A model generated the notes under the pieces. It did not search any database. It was not told where the DNA came from and saw only the letters and a list, made by a program, of their open reading frames with translations. This document shows, piece after piece, positions 25,783 through 35,220 of a DNA stretch of 64,000 bases; the first letter of the stretch is position 1, and each line of letters starts with the position of its first letter. The translations under genes were made by a program, and so were the position numbers. Source of the stretch: Paraclostridium sordellii. Its GTDB lineage: Bacteria; Bacillota; Clostridia; Peptostreptococcales; Peptostreptococcaceae. The DNA lies in assembly GCF_000953675.1 (NCBI RefSeq), contig NZ_LN679998.1:3059752-3123751 (forward strand), written 5' to 3'.

Positions 25783-26055
25783 ATGATTGAAGTTTATAGT
25801 AGAAATTTAAATGACAAAAATAAAATTTTAAGAAAATCAGGATATATTTTAGGTGTAATATATGGTCCTAATTTAAAAAATACTATACCTATTAAAATAC
25901 CTAAGACATCTTTTTTAAGATATATAGAAAATAATAAAAGTCTTAATATAGACTTATTACTAGATAATGAGGTTAAGTCATGTACTATTACTGAAATCCA
26001 ATCCCAACCTGCATTTGATGGGTATATGCATATAAGCTTTAAATGTATAGACTAA
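25783..26055 (+). CDS. Mini bL25-like (CTC N-terminal domain) protein
   Basis: 90 residues that follow the N-terminal beta-barrel of ribosomal protein bL25/CTC: LRKSGYILGVIYGPNLKNT matches the (K/R)xxGxIPAVLYG core, and EIQSQPAFDGYMHISF matches the xIQxDPVTGxxxHVDF strand. It lacks the C-terminal TL5 domain and is shorter than usual. It could be a true 5S-rRNA-binding protein or a paralogue with another job. AGGGGGATG precedes the ATG, and it is monocistronic with its own terminator. Confidence 0.7.
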   Translation: MIEVYSRNLNDKNKILRKSGYILGVIYGPNLKNTIPIKIPKTSFLRYIENNKSLNIDLLLDNEVKSCTITEIQSQPAFDGYMHISFKCID

Positions 26056-26089
26056 AAAAGAGTTTGCTAAAATAGCAAACTCTTCTTCA
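26056..26089 (+). terminator. Terminator of the bL25-like gene
   Basis: AGAGTTTGCTA (26059-26069) pairs with TAGCAAACTCT (26073-26083) around AAA, then a TTCTTC run. Confidence 0.8.
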
Positions 26090-26163
26090 TATTAACAATT
26101 ATTATTAAAAATACATTTATATGATTTATCTCATTTTTAAAATTATTCAAAAGTATTTTTTAT

Positions 26164-26634
26164 TTAAAACTTGTCGTTTATATATTTAGATTTTATGGAT
26201 TTGAAATTTATAAATGCTCCTAAAAAAATTATAGCTGAAGCTAGTAATGATAATCCTATTACTATATAGAAAGTCCCTAAATATAATTTAGGTATAAACG
26301 ATACATTTCTTAATGATATTCCAAATGTAATCATAAATGCCATAGTTATAAATCCCTTTAAATCAAAAAAAGAAAATGCACAATGTTTTTCTAGTTGAGA
26401 ATTTACTATCCTATAAACATTTCGTTTGTAAATTTTTATAAATATCTTTGTAAAAAAAATATATGCTCCCAAAATTCCTATTGCAAAAAATATATATTTA
26501 TTATGAGCATTCTTTAGTATATCCCCTATCCCTATTGATAAAACTCTATCTGCTGCTATTGCCCATACAATTGCTGCTAATAAAAATAAAACCCTTTTTG
26601 AAACTGCTGGTTTAAATTTTTCTACTAATGTCAT
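26164..26634 (-). CDS. Small membrane protein, unknown
   Basis: 156 residues with four hydrophobic helices (about 15-35, 47-67, 93-112, 118-143) and a Lys/Arg-rich loop (KIYKRNVYRIVNSQ) after the second, suggesting N-in topology. The family is not recognised. AGGAGG precedes the start with 8 bases. Single gene. Confidence 0.65.
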   Translation of the reverse strand: MTLVEKFKPAVSKRVLFLLAAIVWAIAADRVLSIGIGDILKNAHNKYIFFAIGILGAYIFFTKIFIKIYKRNVYRIVNSQLEKHCAFSFFDLKGFITMAFMITFGISLRNVSFIPKLYLGTFYIVIGLSLLASAIIFLGAFINFKSIKSKYINDKF

Positions 26635-26707
26635 AACACAAGCCTCCTTAGGTCTTAAATTAACATTTATTTTATACCCGGGAAGAAATTTGTATAATCA
26701 TCTACCT

Positions 26708-27625
26708 TTAATTTCTAATCATGTAGTTATAAACCGCTCCTATCTTTCCTGAATCATTTAAATATTTACACGGTATAACATTCCATTTAGACGATAAATT
26801 TTCAAGTTTTCCATTTTCTTTAATTAATTCTACAGATAGTTTGTTTAATTCCAGTTTTATATCACTTATAAAAATAGACTCCTCACTTACTCCTCCCCCT
26901 ATTAAAACTTTTTCTGGGTCTATTATAAATCCTAAATTATATATACATATAGCTATTCTTCTTATCCATTTTTTATAAGCATCTACAGCATCCTCATCTT
27001 TACTCTTTATTAAATTAAATATAGAAATACCATCCAGAGCTTTATAGTATATTCCTTTTTTACTAGCAACCTGCTTTATAAAAGTTATTGTAGAGCTATC
27101 TCTATTTAAAGTTTTCACCTTATATCTATCATATATGTTATCAACTATCATGTACCCAAATTCTCCTGCAAAATTGTTATTTCCACTTACTAGCTTATCA
27201 TTTATATAAAGTGCTCCTCCAACTCCCGTACCTAATGTTATACAAATAAAATTAGAGTTTTCTTTAGCATTTCCAATCCATTTTTCAGCTAAGAGGGCAC
27301 AGTTAGCATCATTTTCTACTTCTACATCTATTTTTAATTCTCGTTTTAAAAGTTCTTTTATATTTACCTTATCTAAAGCCCTAATAGACCCTCCATCTTG
27401 TATATATCCACTTTCAGGGTTAATACATCCTGGTATACTAAGTCCTATGCCATCTAGTTCTTTAAATTCATTAACTATTGAATCAATAATTTTCACAAGC
27501 TTTCCTAAGTCATATTTAGGGGTTTTTATATATTTACTTCCTTTTATTAATTCTTCTCCATATTCATTATATGTACCATATTTTATAGATGTACCACCTA
27601 TGTCAATTCCTAAGTATATACTCAA
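26708..27625 (-). CDS. ROK-family sugar kinase (second copy)
   Basis: 305 residues. DIGGTSIKYG is the ATP motif, EVENDANCALLAEKW the sugar-site segment, ITLGTGVGGAL the phosphate loop, and GEFGYM follows, with VLIGGGVSEE near the C-terminus. The ROK zinc motif is again absent. It starts with TTG at 27625, preceded by AGGGGGG; the G run and perfect N-terminal homology support this start. It is only distantly similar to the ROK protein at 15624-16496, so probably not a recent duplicate. Substrate unknown. Confidence 0.85.
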   Translation of the reverse strand: MSIYLGIDIGGTSIKYGTYNEYGEELIKGSKYIKTPKYDLGKLVKIIDSIVNEFKELDGIGLSIPGCINPESGYIQDGGSIRALDKVNIKELLKRELKIDVEVENDANCALLAEKWIGNAKENSNFICITLGTGVGGALYINDKLVSGNNNFAGEFGYMIVDNIYDRYKVKTLNRDSSTITFIKQVASKKGIYYKALDGISIFNLIKSKDEDAVDAYKKWIRRIAICIYNLGFIIDPEKVLIGGGVSEESIFISDIKLELNKLSVELIKENGKLENLSSKWNVIPCKYLNDSGKIGAVYNYMIRN

Positions 27626-27809
27626 TATAACCCCCCCTAAGCTTTTTTATATTATTAATTTTATCATATTAAAAATACATACTTTCTATAAAAATATATT
27701 ACCTTAATTTATAATTTAGTAACAAACTTTATTTTTTATAAAAATTATTTTTGTTTTGTTGTATACTGATTGTATGATTTAAATTTGTCGAAAGGAGGTT
27801 TGGAATTTG

Positions 27810-28943
27810 ATGAAAAATTTTAAAATGAAAAATCAGATTTTAATTTCAACCTATATAGTTGTTTTAGCTTTCTTACTTTTAAATATACATTCTGTATTAA
27901 AAATTTTAGGGCAATCTCTGTCAGTATTTAAACCATTTATAATTGGTATAGCAATTGCATTTTTAATAAATATACCTATGAAATGTTTTGAGAAAAGACT
28001 AATTACTCCCCTTTTAAAAAAATCTAGATTGAAAAATTCTAAAATATTTGCACGAATTTTATCTTTACTACTTACACTTATTATATTATTTGTACTAATC
28101 AGTTCTTTTGTAAACTTTGTAATTCCCCAGTTAGTTAAAAGTACTTCTAGTCTAGTAAGTGGTGTGCCTCAATATATAGATACGTTACAATCTTATGCTA
28201 CAAACTATTTTTCACATATAAAATTATCAGATAGTATGCATACAAATATTTTATCCGGAATGGAGAAATTATCTAATTTTGTAGTTAAGTTTGCAAATTA
28301 CTTTATTTCAAACATACTTGGTATTACATTTAGTATTACTTCTGCTATTACTAACTTTTTAATAGGTTTCATAATAGCTATCTATATTCTTTTAAGTAAA
28401 GAAAAACTTCTAATTCAATGTAAAAAAGTTACTTATGCATTTCTAAGTGAAAAAAATGCTAATAGAGCTATTGATGTATCTCACCTAGTATGTCATAAGT
28501 TCTCTAGATTTATAGCAGGTCAATGTACAGATGGAGTAATACTTGGAACTCTATGCTTTATCGGAATGAGTATATTCAAAATGCCTTATGCTCTTCTTGT
28601 AAGTACTTTAATAGCTATAGCTGATTTAATACCTATATTTGGTACATTTATAGGTACAGCCATTGCAGCTTTCATTATCTTTATGGTTAAACCTATAACT
28701 GCCTTATATTTTATAATAATGATAGTTGTAATCCAACAAATAGAAGGTAATTTAGTTTATCCATTTGTTGTTGGAAACTCTATTGGATTATCTTCATTTT
28801 GGATTTTAGTTCCTATCTTTGTAGGTTCATCTACATTTGGTGTTTTAGGAATTATAATAGGTGTTCCTTTATTTAGTGTTATTTATACCTTAGCTTCTGG
28901 ATACATAAATAAAAGGCTTGAAGATAAAAATATACATTTTTAA
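27810..28943 (+). CDS. AI-2E family / PerM-type transporter
   Basis: 377 residues with eight or so transmembrane helices and the conserved C-terminal half of the family (FGIGMSIFKMPYALL-like, ADLIPIFGTFIGTAIAAF, QQIEGNLVYPFVVG, GIIIGVPLFSVIYTL). The family includes TqsA and YtvI/PerM; substrates are varied and in clostridia unknown. AAAGGAGG lies at 27791-27798. The ATG at 27810 and the TTG one codon earlier (27807) are both possible starts. It is convergent with murJ. Confidence 0.85.
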   Translation: MKNFKMKNQILISTYIVVLAFLLLNIHSVLKILGQSLSVFKPFIIGIAIAFLINIPMKCFEKRLITPLLKKSRLKNSKIFARILSLLLTLIILFVLISSFVNFVIPQLVKSTSSLVSGVPQYIDTLQSYATNYFSHIKLSDSMHTNILSGMEKLSNFVVKFANYFISNILGITFSITSAITNFLIGFIIAIYILLSKEKLLIQCKKVTYAFLSEKNANRAIDVSHLVCHKFSRFIAGQCTDGVILGTLCFIGMSIFKMPYALLVSTLIAIADLIPIFGTFIGTAIAAFIIFMVKPITALYFIIMIVVIQQIEGNLVYPFVVGNSIGLSSFWILVPIFVGSSTFGVLGIIIGVPLFSVIYTLASGYINKRLEDKNIHF

Positions 28944-28948
28944 TAAAT

Positions 28949-28990
28949 AAAAAGTCAGAGCTATTATATTAGCTCTGACTTTTCTTTTTT
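28949..28990. terminator. Bidirectional terminator between the AI-2E gene and murJ
   Basis: AAAAGTCAGAGCTA (28950-28963) pairs perfectly with TAGCTCTGACTTTT (28970-28983), with A- and T-runs on the two sides. Confidence 0.9.
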
Positions 28991-30529
28991 TACACTAGAT
29001 ATTAATTTTTCCTTATATTTAATAACAATCTCTAGTATCATATTTAATTCATCTACTTTTAGTATATACATTAGGCCTAAGTAAACAAAACCTCCTGCTA
29101 AAATCGATACTGATAAATCAATAATTTTTATATCTATTAAATTAGACATATTGTTAAAAACAAACTTAACCGTAAAACTCATGATAATAACAGAAATTAA
29201 TGACTTTATCAAAGTAGAAAAAATCTTATCCTGACCAAAATATCCAGCTTTTTTATGTAAACTGATAAAAAGTGTAATTATACACACTATAGATGATATA
29301 CTTGTTGCTAATGTTAATCCTGCATATCCAAAAACCTTTGAAAAATAAATATCCATAATTATGTTTAAAATAACAGCGATAATCCCATTTATCATAGGTG
29401 TTTTAGTGTCTTTTAGAGAGTAGAAAATTTTTCCCAATATATCTCTAAGGGAGTAAGCTATCATACCAACTGAATACCCTGACAACGCCAATGCTGTCAT
29501 ATAAGTGGCATTACTATCAAATCTTCCCTTCTCAAATAAAATACTAACTATAGGACTTGATAAAATTATAGCCCCTGCAGATACTGGTAGTATAAATATT
29601 ATTACTAAATTTATACTTTTAGTTATTATACTTACAAATCCATCCTTATTTTTATCAACTAATAGCTCCGAAATTTTAGGATATATTACTGATGTCAATG
29701 ATACTGTAAATATCCCCATTATGAAACTATTTAACTTTCCAGCATAACTAATTGCAGATACGCAGCCTACTCCAAAATTAGTTGCCATACTATTATCTAC
29801 TGCTGAGTTAACTTGATTTACTGCAACTCCAATTAAAATAGGTATTAGTAAAATCATCATTTTTCTTAAATACTTATCTTTTATATCTATTTTAAATTTG
29901 TATCTATATCCCTTTTTATAGGCATAAATAATCTGTATTAAAAACTTAGATATTAATCCTATAGATATTCCTATAACCATTACGTAAGGACTTGTTTTTA
30001 CACTTATAAAAATTGAAATTATAGATATAATATTAAATGGTAAGCTCACTATAGTTGGTATTACAAATTCTTCATTTATGTTTAAAAATGCAGTTATAAC
30101 TCCAGATATACCTGTAAAAAATCCACCAATCATTAGTATTTGAGTAAACTTAACAGCAGTATTAAATTGACTTCCCTTAAGTCCCATAGCAAATACTTTT
30201 ACTAAAATATCTGGGAAAATCATACCAAATAAAGTTATAAACAAACTTACAACTATAGTAATATTAAATACATTGTTTAAAAATTTATTTGCTCTTTCTT
30301 CTCCATCTATACTTCTTATTTCATAGTGCATAGGTATAAATGTAGTTATTATACAAGTCCCAACTAAAGCAAATATTATATCTGGAATACTTGATACAGC
30401 TAAATATATTCCTCCGTAACCATTAATCCCATATAATGCAGTTAAAGCTTGATCTCTACCAAATCCAATTACCTTGCAAAATACTCCTAATATCATTATT
30501 AACGCAGTATTTTTAGCTATCTTACTCAT
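28964..30529 (-). CDS. murJ: Lipid II flippase MurJ (MviN family)
   Basis: 521 residues with about 14 transmembrane helices of the MOP exporter fold. It moves lipid-linked peptidoglycan precursor across the membrane. Family signatures are the N-terminal FGRDQALTALYG (Arg/Asp of the central cavity), AVNQVNSAVDNSMAT in helix 7, and YSLRDILGKIFYSLKDTKTPM in the second half. AGGAGAAATCAG precedes the ATG. The amino acid sequence ends in a Lys-rich tail. Monocistronic, away from other cell-wall genes. Confidence 0.9.
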   Translation of the reverse strand: MSKIAKNTALIMILGVFCKVIGFGRDQALTALYGINGYGGIYLAVSSIPDIIFALVGTCIITTFIPMHYEIRSIDGEERANKFLNNVFNITIVVSLFITLFGMIFPDILVKVFAMGLKGSQFNTAVKFTQILMIGGFFTGISGVITAFLNINEEFVIPTIVSLPFNIISIISIFISVKTSPYVMVIGISIGLISKFLIQIIYAYKKGYRYKFKIDIKDKYLRKMMILLIPILIGVAVNQVNSAVDNSMATNFGVGCVSAISYAGKLNSFIMGIFTVSLTSVIYPKISELLVDKNKDGFVSIITKSINLVIIFILPVSAGAIILSSPIVSILFEKGRFDSNATYMTALALSGYSVGMIAYSLRDILGKIFYSLKDTKTPMINGIIAVILNIIMDIYFSKVFGYAGLTLATSISSIVCIITLFISLHKKAGYFGQDKIFSTLIKSLISVIIMSFTVKFVFNNMSNLIDIKIIDLSVSILAGGFVYLGLMYILKVDELNMILEIVIKYKEKLISSVKKEKSELI

Positions 30530-30614
30530 CTGATTTCTCCTTATAAAGATTTTATAAGCTTAAGATATCAATGATCATTTTTATATTCAATATAACTTGC
30601 ATGTTTGGTAGATT

Positions 30615-31922
30615 TTACTTCATAGTTGGTAGTGGAATTAATATTTTCACAATAAATTTTTTATCATCATATTTTATATCAACTTCTCCATCATAACTAT
30701 AAATAGTCCTTTTTACATTCTCTAATCCAATTCCATGGGTTAATTTATCTTCTTTATCTGTTATTAAATTGCCACCTTTAATGTCAATTGTATTACACTT
30801 ACTGTTTTCTATCTTCATTACAAAGAAATTTTCATTTATATAAGAACCTTTTAAACTTATATATTTATCCTCCTGTAGTTTATCACAAGCTTCTATAGCA
30901 TTATCTATTAAGTTTGAAAATATCGTACATACGTCATTAACTTTAATAAAACCACACTTTTTAAATTCTATATATGCATTAAACTTAATTTCTTTATCTA
31001 AACAAATTCCTTTCTTTTCATTAAGAACTATATCTAAGATCAAATTTCCCGTGTTAAAACAACTTTCACAATTTTCTATCTCAGTATTTATCTCTGTTAT
31101 ATACTCATTAAGACCTTCACCTGTGTTAGATAAGTTTTGCATGCACGCCATATGATTTTTCATATCATGGTACATTTGTCTTACTCTATCTTGATTTTCT
31201 TTTACTTTCATATAATATTTGTATTCCATGTCCATTTTTTCTTTCATAAGTTTATTCTCTATATAAATACGATTATCTCTTGTTATCTTTCTAAAAAGAA
31301 ATATCATTAATATATTAGAAAATATCATTAATATTCCCATAAAAAAAACTGAAAAATCATTTATAAAATCATTTCCTAATACTTTATTAGTTTTATTAAC
31401 TAAAACTATCGATAAACTCAGTATGTTTACACATATTGGAAAAAATATTGCTATAAAATGTTTTTTATTTATGTATTTATATGATTTGAAGTACTTATAA
31501 AGCACTGAAGTTGCTATAAATATAAGAACTGAAAAGGTCATTATTTCTAAGCTTGAAAAATAATTATACGAGCTAACTTCAATATCACTTAAGTTACTTA
31601 TTTTTAAAATTATAGCTAATCCTATTGTTTTCAATGTAACTATCAATATCCAAAATGCTGATGTAATAATAACTGATCTAAATAAAGTTTCTTTATAATT
31701 TGTTTTATAAAATAAAAATCCTGTAATTATATAGATTAGTGGTTTTAGAGAAGTTGTAGATATCACACTAGCTATTACACATAATAAAAATGTAATAAAT
31801 CTTATTTTCCTTGATGTTTTTTGATTACTTATATAATCTAATAAGATTTTAAAACATATCCATGCTATAGTTGTTAAACTTAAACTTGTTATTAAAGCTA
31901 CGAAAGTCTTATTTATTATCAT
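30615..31922 (-). CDS. AgrC-like sensor histidine kinase (HPK10, GHKL)
   Basis: 435 residues: six or seven N-terminal membrane helices (about 1-210), the phosphoacceptor His in MYHDMKNHMACM (about 250), and a GHKL ATPase domain with NLIDNAIEACDKL and the G box THGIGLENVKRTI. This is the HPK10 type that reads peptide signals (AgrC, VirS, ComD). Its start overlaps the stop of the response-regulator gene by 4 bases. No agrB/agrD peptide genes lie nearby, so the signal must come from elsewhere. Confidence 0.88.
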   Translation of the reverse strand: MIINKTFVALITSLSLTTIAWICFKILLDYISNQKTSRKIRFITFLLCVIASVISTTSLKPLIYIITGFLFYKTNYKETLFRSVIITSAFWILIVTLKTIGLAIILKISNLSDIEVSSYNYFSSLEIMTFSVLIFIATSVLYKYFKSYKYINKKHFIAIFFPICVNILSLSIVLVNKTNKVLGNDFINDFSVFFMGILMIFSNILMIFLFRKITRDNRIYIENKLMKEKMDMEYKYYMKVKENQDRVRQMYHDMKNHMACMQNLSNTGEGLNEYITEINTEIENCESCFNTGNLILDIVLNEKKGICLDKEIKFNAYIEFKKCGFIKVNDVCTIFSNLIDNAIEACDKLQEDKYISLKGSYINENFFVMKIENSKCNTIDIKGGNLITDKEDKLTHGIGLENVKRTIYSYDGEVDIKYDDKKFIVKILIPLPTMK

Positions 31923-32620
31923 AATTTATCTCCTAAAAGACTAGTAAATTGAATTTTTAAATCTTTCATTTTATGCCTGCTAACTTGCACCTCATATTTT
32001 CCTAAAAAAACACTATCTTGACCTATTTTATTTATATGTTCTAAATTTATTATAAAGCTATTGTGACATCTAAAGAATGTTGATCCTTCTAAATGTTTCT
32101 CTATTTTATTTATTCCCATATTAGATTTATAACTTCTTTGATTTGTATGTATTAATGTATTTCTATTATCTGTTTCAATATATACAATAGATCCTAACTC
32201 TATTTTATTTACTTCACCCTTATAAGTAACAACAACACTAGGCCTTTTTTTGTTTTCTATTTCTCTTATACAAAGATTTAACTGAGAATCAAAGTTATCA
32301 AATCCAATAGGTTTTATAATGTACCTATATGCTCTTACTTCATATCCTTCTTGAACATAATCCCAAATTCCAGTTATAAAAATAATTTCAACATTATTAT
32401 CAAATGTTCTTATTGTTCTTGCTGTATCCATTCCATTGATTTCTTCCATCTGTATATCAAGAAATAATATATCTAGTTTTTGTGGATAATTAGCTATTAA
32501 TTCTTCTCCACTTTTAAATTCAAAAATCTCATAATTTTTATTTAAAAGCGATCTATTTATATAATTTTTAACTAATTCTCTTTGTGATTGCTCATCTTCG
32601 CATATAGCTATTTTAAGCAT
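31919..32620 (-). CDS. AgrA-like LytTR response regulator
   Basis: 233 residues: a receiver domain (1-125) with acidic pocket ICEDE, the phosphorylated Asp in ILFLDIQMEEINGMD, and conserved Lys in YRYIIKPIG. A LytTR DNA-binding domain follows (about 130-233), containing VYIETDNRNTLIHT and FFRCHNSFIINLEHI. The ATG at 32620 follows GAGGAGA; the ORF's earlier starts lie upstream of that site. It forms an operon with the overlapping kinase gene. Confidence 0.9.
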   Translation of the reverse strand: MLKIAICEDEQSQRELVKNYINRSLLNKNYEIFEFKSGEELIANYPQKLDILFLDIQMEEINGMDTARTIRTFDNNVEIIFITGIWDYVQEGYEVRAYRYIIKPIGFDNFDSQLNLCIREIENKKRPSVVVTYKGEVNKIELGSIVYIETDNRNTLIHTNQRSYKSNMGINKIEKHLEGSTFFRCHNSFIINLEHINKIGQDSVFLGKYEVQVSRHKMKDLKIQFTSLLGDKL

Positions 32621-32764
32621 ATTAATTCTCCTCATCAATTTTAAGTTTTAACATAATTTTATCATAATAATAAAATAACCCATATACTATGAATTTAGCA
32701 TACAGGCTTGTATAAATAAATATACATTCTTACTAGTATCTAAATATAAATACTAAATTTACTT

Positions 32765-32855
32765 CTTACTTAAAGTAGTTTTAATACTTTATAAAGTTAA
32801 AAAGCCTACTTTAAGTAAGCTTTTTAGTTTAAAACTTTACTGTAAAAGTAGGCTT
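32765..32855 (-). promoter_or_regulatory. Three mutually pairing elements, terminator of the permease gene
   Basis: On the minus strand, after the permease stop, AAGCCTACTTT (32855-32845) can pair with AAAGTAGGCTT (32812-32802). The latter is also the 3' arm of a terminator AAAAGCTTACT-TAA-AGTAGGCTTTTT (about 32825-32798). A third copy, CTACTTTAAGTAAG (32778-32765), complements 32819-32806. The terminator is clear. Whether the alternative pairing has a regulatory role is inference. Confidence 0.55.
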
Positions 32856-32864
32856 ATATATATA

Positions 32865-34173
32865 TTAATTACAATTTTTTTCTTTATATACCTTAGTCAT
32901 ATAGAAATAGAATGGTACTGCTACTAACAATCCACCTAATCCCCAAACAATTTTCATAGGATCACTCATTCCAGCTTCTATTAATAACCATACACTTACT
33001 GCTACTGCAAATATTGGAACAAAAGCTCCTCCTGGTATTCTAAATCTAACTTCTTTTCCTGCATATTTCTTTCTAAATACTAAAACTGCTATACAAGTAG
33101 GTATATACTGTATAAATCTTGATATAACACTTATTTGTAATAATACCTTGAAAGATCCAGACCATGCTATTAAAAGAGTTCCTACAACAGTTATTATTAT
33201 AGCTATATATGGAACACCTTTTTTGTTATTTTTAGCTATGCATTTTGGAACTAATCCTTGCTCTGCTAATGCAACTCCTGATCTAGGAGTAAGGAAAGAT
33301 GCTGCTATGTTTATACCTCCAACAGATATAACTGTACCTATTGTAATTATATAAACTCCTGCATTACCAATCATTGATTTTGCTGCATCTGCAACTGGAG
33401 TTGCTGCTCCGCTTAAGTTTGGTCCTAATATACCTATACTTATAGCTAATACGAATACATAAACTATAGATACTATTGCCATTACTGCTATAAGTGCTTT
33501 AGGAACGTTTTCTTTTGGATTTTGCATATCTTTTGCTGCAACTGCTAAAGACTCAAATCCAGTAAATGCATAAAATAATGATATAGCTGCTGCAACAAAT
33601 GCTGTAGTTGTTGCTTCACCTTTTGGTACTATTACAAAAGGTGTAAAATTATGACCTTTTATAAAGAATATACCAACTGCTATAAAAAATATTAATGGAA
33701 CAAGTTTACCAACAGTTATTATATCATTTAAAACTTTTGAGGCTTCAACCCCCATTATATTTACAATTCCAAGTCCTATTAAAACTACTCCTATTATAAC
33801 GTTTTTTGTAAATGGATCTGCTGCTTGTGGCCAAACTGTCGAAATAGTTATAGCAAAAAAGTTTGCCATCGCTGCCCAAGCTATCATACCTATAGCCCAT
33901 TTCATAAATCCAACTTCAAAACCTATAAAATCACCAAATGCTTCTTTTGCATAAAGATATGGACCTCCATTTTCATCAAACCAACTACCTGCTTCAGCAA
34001 AGCAAAGAGCTATTGATACTGCAAGTACCATACAGAATACTAAAACTACTATACTAGCAGGTCCTATCATTTTGTATGCCTCACCTGGCAATCCAAATAT
34101 TCCAGAACCTATAATTGAGTTAATACCTAAAAAGAACAATACTCCAAAGTCCTAATTTCTTGCTATCTCCCAT
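32865..34173 (-). pseudogene. APC-family amino-acid permease with a 5' frameshift
   Basis: The open frame from 34139 down encodes about 424 residues of a 12-helix amino acid-polyamine-organocation permease, starting FFLGINSIIGSGIFGLPGEAY (part of helix 1). The real start is the ATG at 34173: it has GGAGG with 6 bases of spacing and encodes MGDSKKLGLWSIV, in another frame. The two frames join if one base is removed near 34129-34137 (minus-strand GTTCTTTTTAGG), giving WSIVFLGINS as in relatives. It is either a true frameshift, a sequencing error or a programmed shift. It lies 35 bases after the amidotransferase gene, in the sigma-54 operon. Substrate unknown. Confidence 0.7.
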
Positions 34174-34208
34174 AGTTTTCCTCCATAGATTTATTTATAT
34201 ATTTTATT

Positions 34209-34943
34209 TTACTTAGTTGTTTCATCAACTAATGCTTGGAATAACTTTTGCATCATTGGGTTATCTTTTGTCATCATTTCTGGGTGCCATTGAACTCCTA
34301 TTACAAATTCATCGCCTTCTTTTTCTATAGCTTCTATAACTCCATCTTTAGATACAGCAGAAACTATATATCCATCAGCTATTTCATTTGCAGCTAAGTG
34401 ATGGAAACTATTAACATGAATTTCTTTTTCACCTAGTATCTCATATAATTTTGTTCCTTCTTTTACAATTGCTGTATGTGTAGCTACATTAGATAAATGT
34501 TGTTGATTATGCTTTACATAACATCCTTCAATTAAAGATAAATCTTGGTATAAGCTACCTCCACCAAATACATTTATAACTTGCTCTCCTCTACATATTC
34601 CTAGTATTGGTTTTTTCATTTCTAAAGCAAATTTTAAAAGTTTAAAATCATAAGTATCTCTTTTAGGTAAGATTCCTCCAAGTTTTTGATGAGGTTCTTC
34701 TCCCCAATTTAAAGGATTTATATCATGTCCTCCTGATAATATAAGAGCATCTATATTTTCAACTTGCTCTTTTATAATCTCATCATCGTAAACCATTGGA
34801 ACTATGTAAGGTACTGCATTACATCTTGCTACAGATTGTACATAGTCATTATTTACATATGCTCTTTCATACCCTGGAAACATTCCTCCTTCATCAATTA
34901 TTAAACTTCCTGAAATTCCTATTACTGCCTTTTTAGTTTTCAT
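34209..34943 (-). CDS. Class I glutamine amidotransferase, PuuD-like gamma-glutamyl-GABA hydrolase
   Basis: 244 residues. The catalytic triad is visible: Cys in GICRGEQ, His and Glu in GVQWHPE, with the family's conserved SGGHDINP and SFHHLA segments. Members cleave gamma-glutamyl amides such as gamma-Glu-GABA. It is the first gene of an operon with the permease, under a sigma-54-type promoter (35021-35037), which suggests use of a gamma-glutamyl or amino compound imported by the permease (inference). It has a weak ribosome binding site (GGGAGTGC). Confidence 0.88.
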   Translation of the reverse strand: MKTKKAVIGISGSLIIDEGGMFPGYERAYVNNDYVQSVARCNAVPYIVPMVYDDEIIKEQVENIDALILSGGHDINPLNWGEEPHQKLGGILPKRDTYDFKLLKFALEMKKPILGICRGEQVINVFGGGSLYQDLSLIEGCYVKHNQQHLSNVATHTAIVKEGTKLYEILGEKEIHVNSFHHLAANEIADGYIVSAVSKDGVIEAIEKEGDEFVIGVQWHPEMMTKDNPMMQKLFQALVDETTK

Positions 34944-35020
34944 GAATTAATGCACTCCCATCATCAAATAAATAAAATTTAAAGATTTTCTATAATTTAA
35001 TTATTTCAATAATAATTTAA

Positions 35021-35037
35021 AGCAATTTCTATGCCAA
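35021..35037 (-). promoter_or_regulatory. Sigma-54 (RpoN) promoter of the amidotransferase-permease operon
   Basis: On the minus strand TTGGCAtagaaaTTGCT matches the -24/-12 consensus. The GG (35035-35034) and GC (35023-35022) are separated by exactly 10 bases. It lies about 80 bases upstream of the amidotransferase start, and the gene for a sigma-54 activator lies immediately upstream. Confidence 0.8.
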
Positions 35038-35051
35038 TTTTAGATTTATTG

Positions 35052-35089
35052 ATAGTTTTTTATTTTTATAAACTATAAAAATTTATAGT
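35052..35089 (-). promoter_or_regulatory. Candidate upstream activator site
   Basis: ACTATAAA-AA-TTTATAGT (35072-35089) is a perfect inverted repeat. ATAGTTT at 35052-35058 and AAACTAT at 35070-35076 form a second, overlapping copy. They are about 35-70 bases upstream of the -24 element, where an enhancer-binding protein would sit. Confidence 0.5.
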
Positions 35090-35140
35090 ATTTAGTTTTT
35101 CTAGTACTTTAAGTGAAGTCTATTATTTATCTAATAAAAA

Positions 35141-35182
35141 AATAATGAGGTAGATAAATACTTATTTATCTACCTCATTATT
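35141..35182 (-). terminator. Terminator of the sigma-54 activator gene
   Basis: Twenty-base perfect arms (35141-35160 with 35163-35182, core GAGGTAGATAAATA) close on a 2-base loop. Confidence 0.85.
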
Positions 35183-35220
35183 TAAATAGGTTAAATAGGA
35201 AATGTTTTCATCCTATTTTT

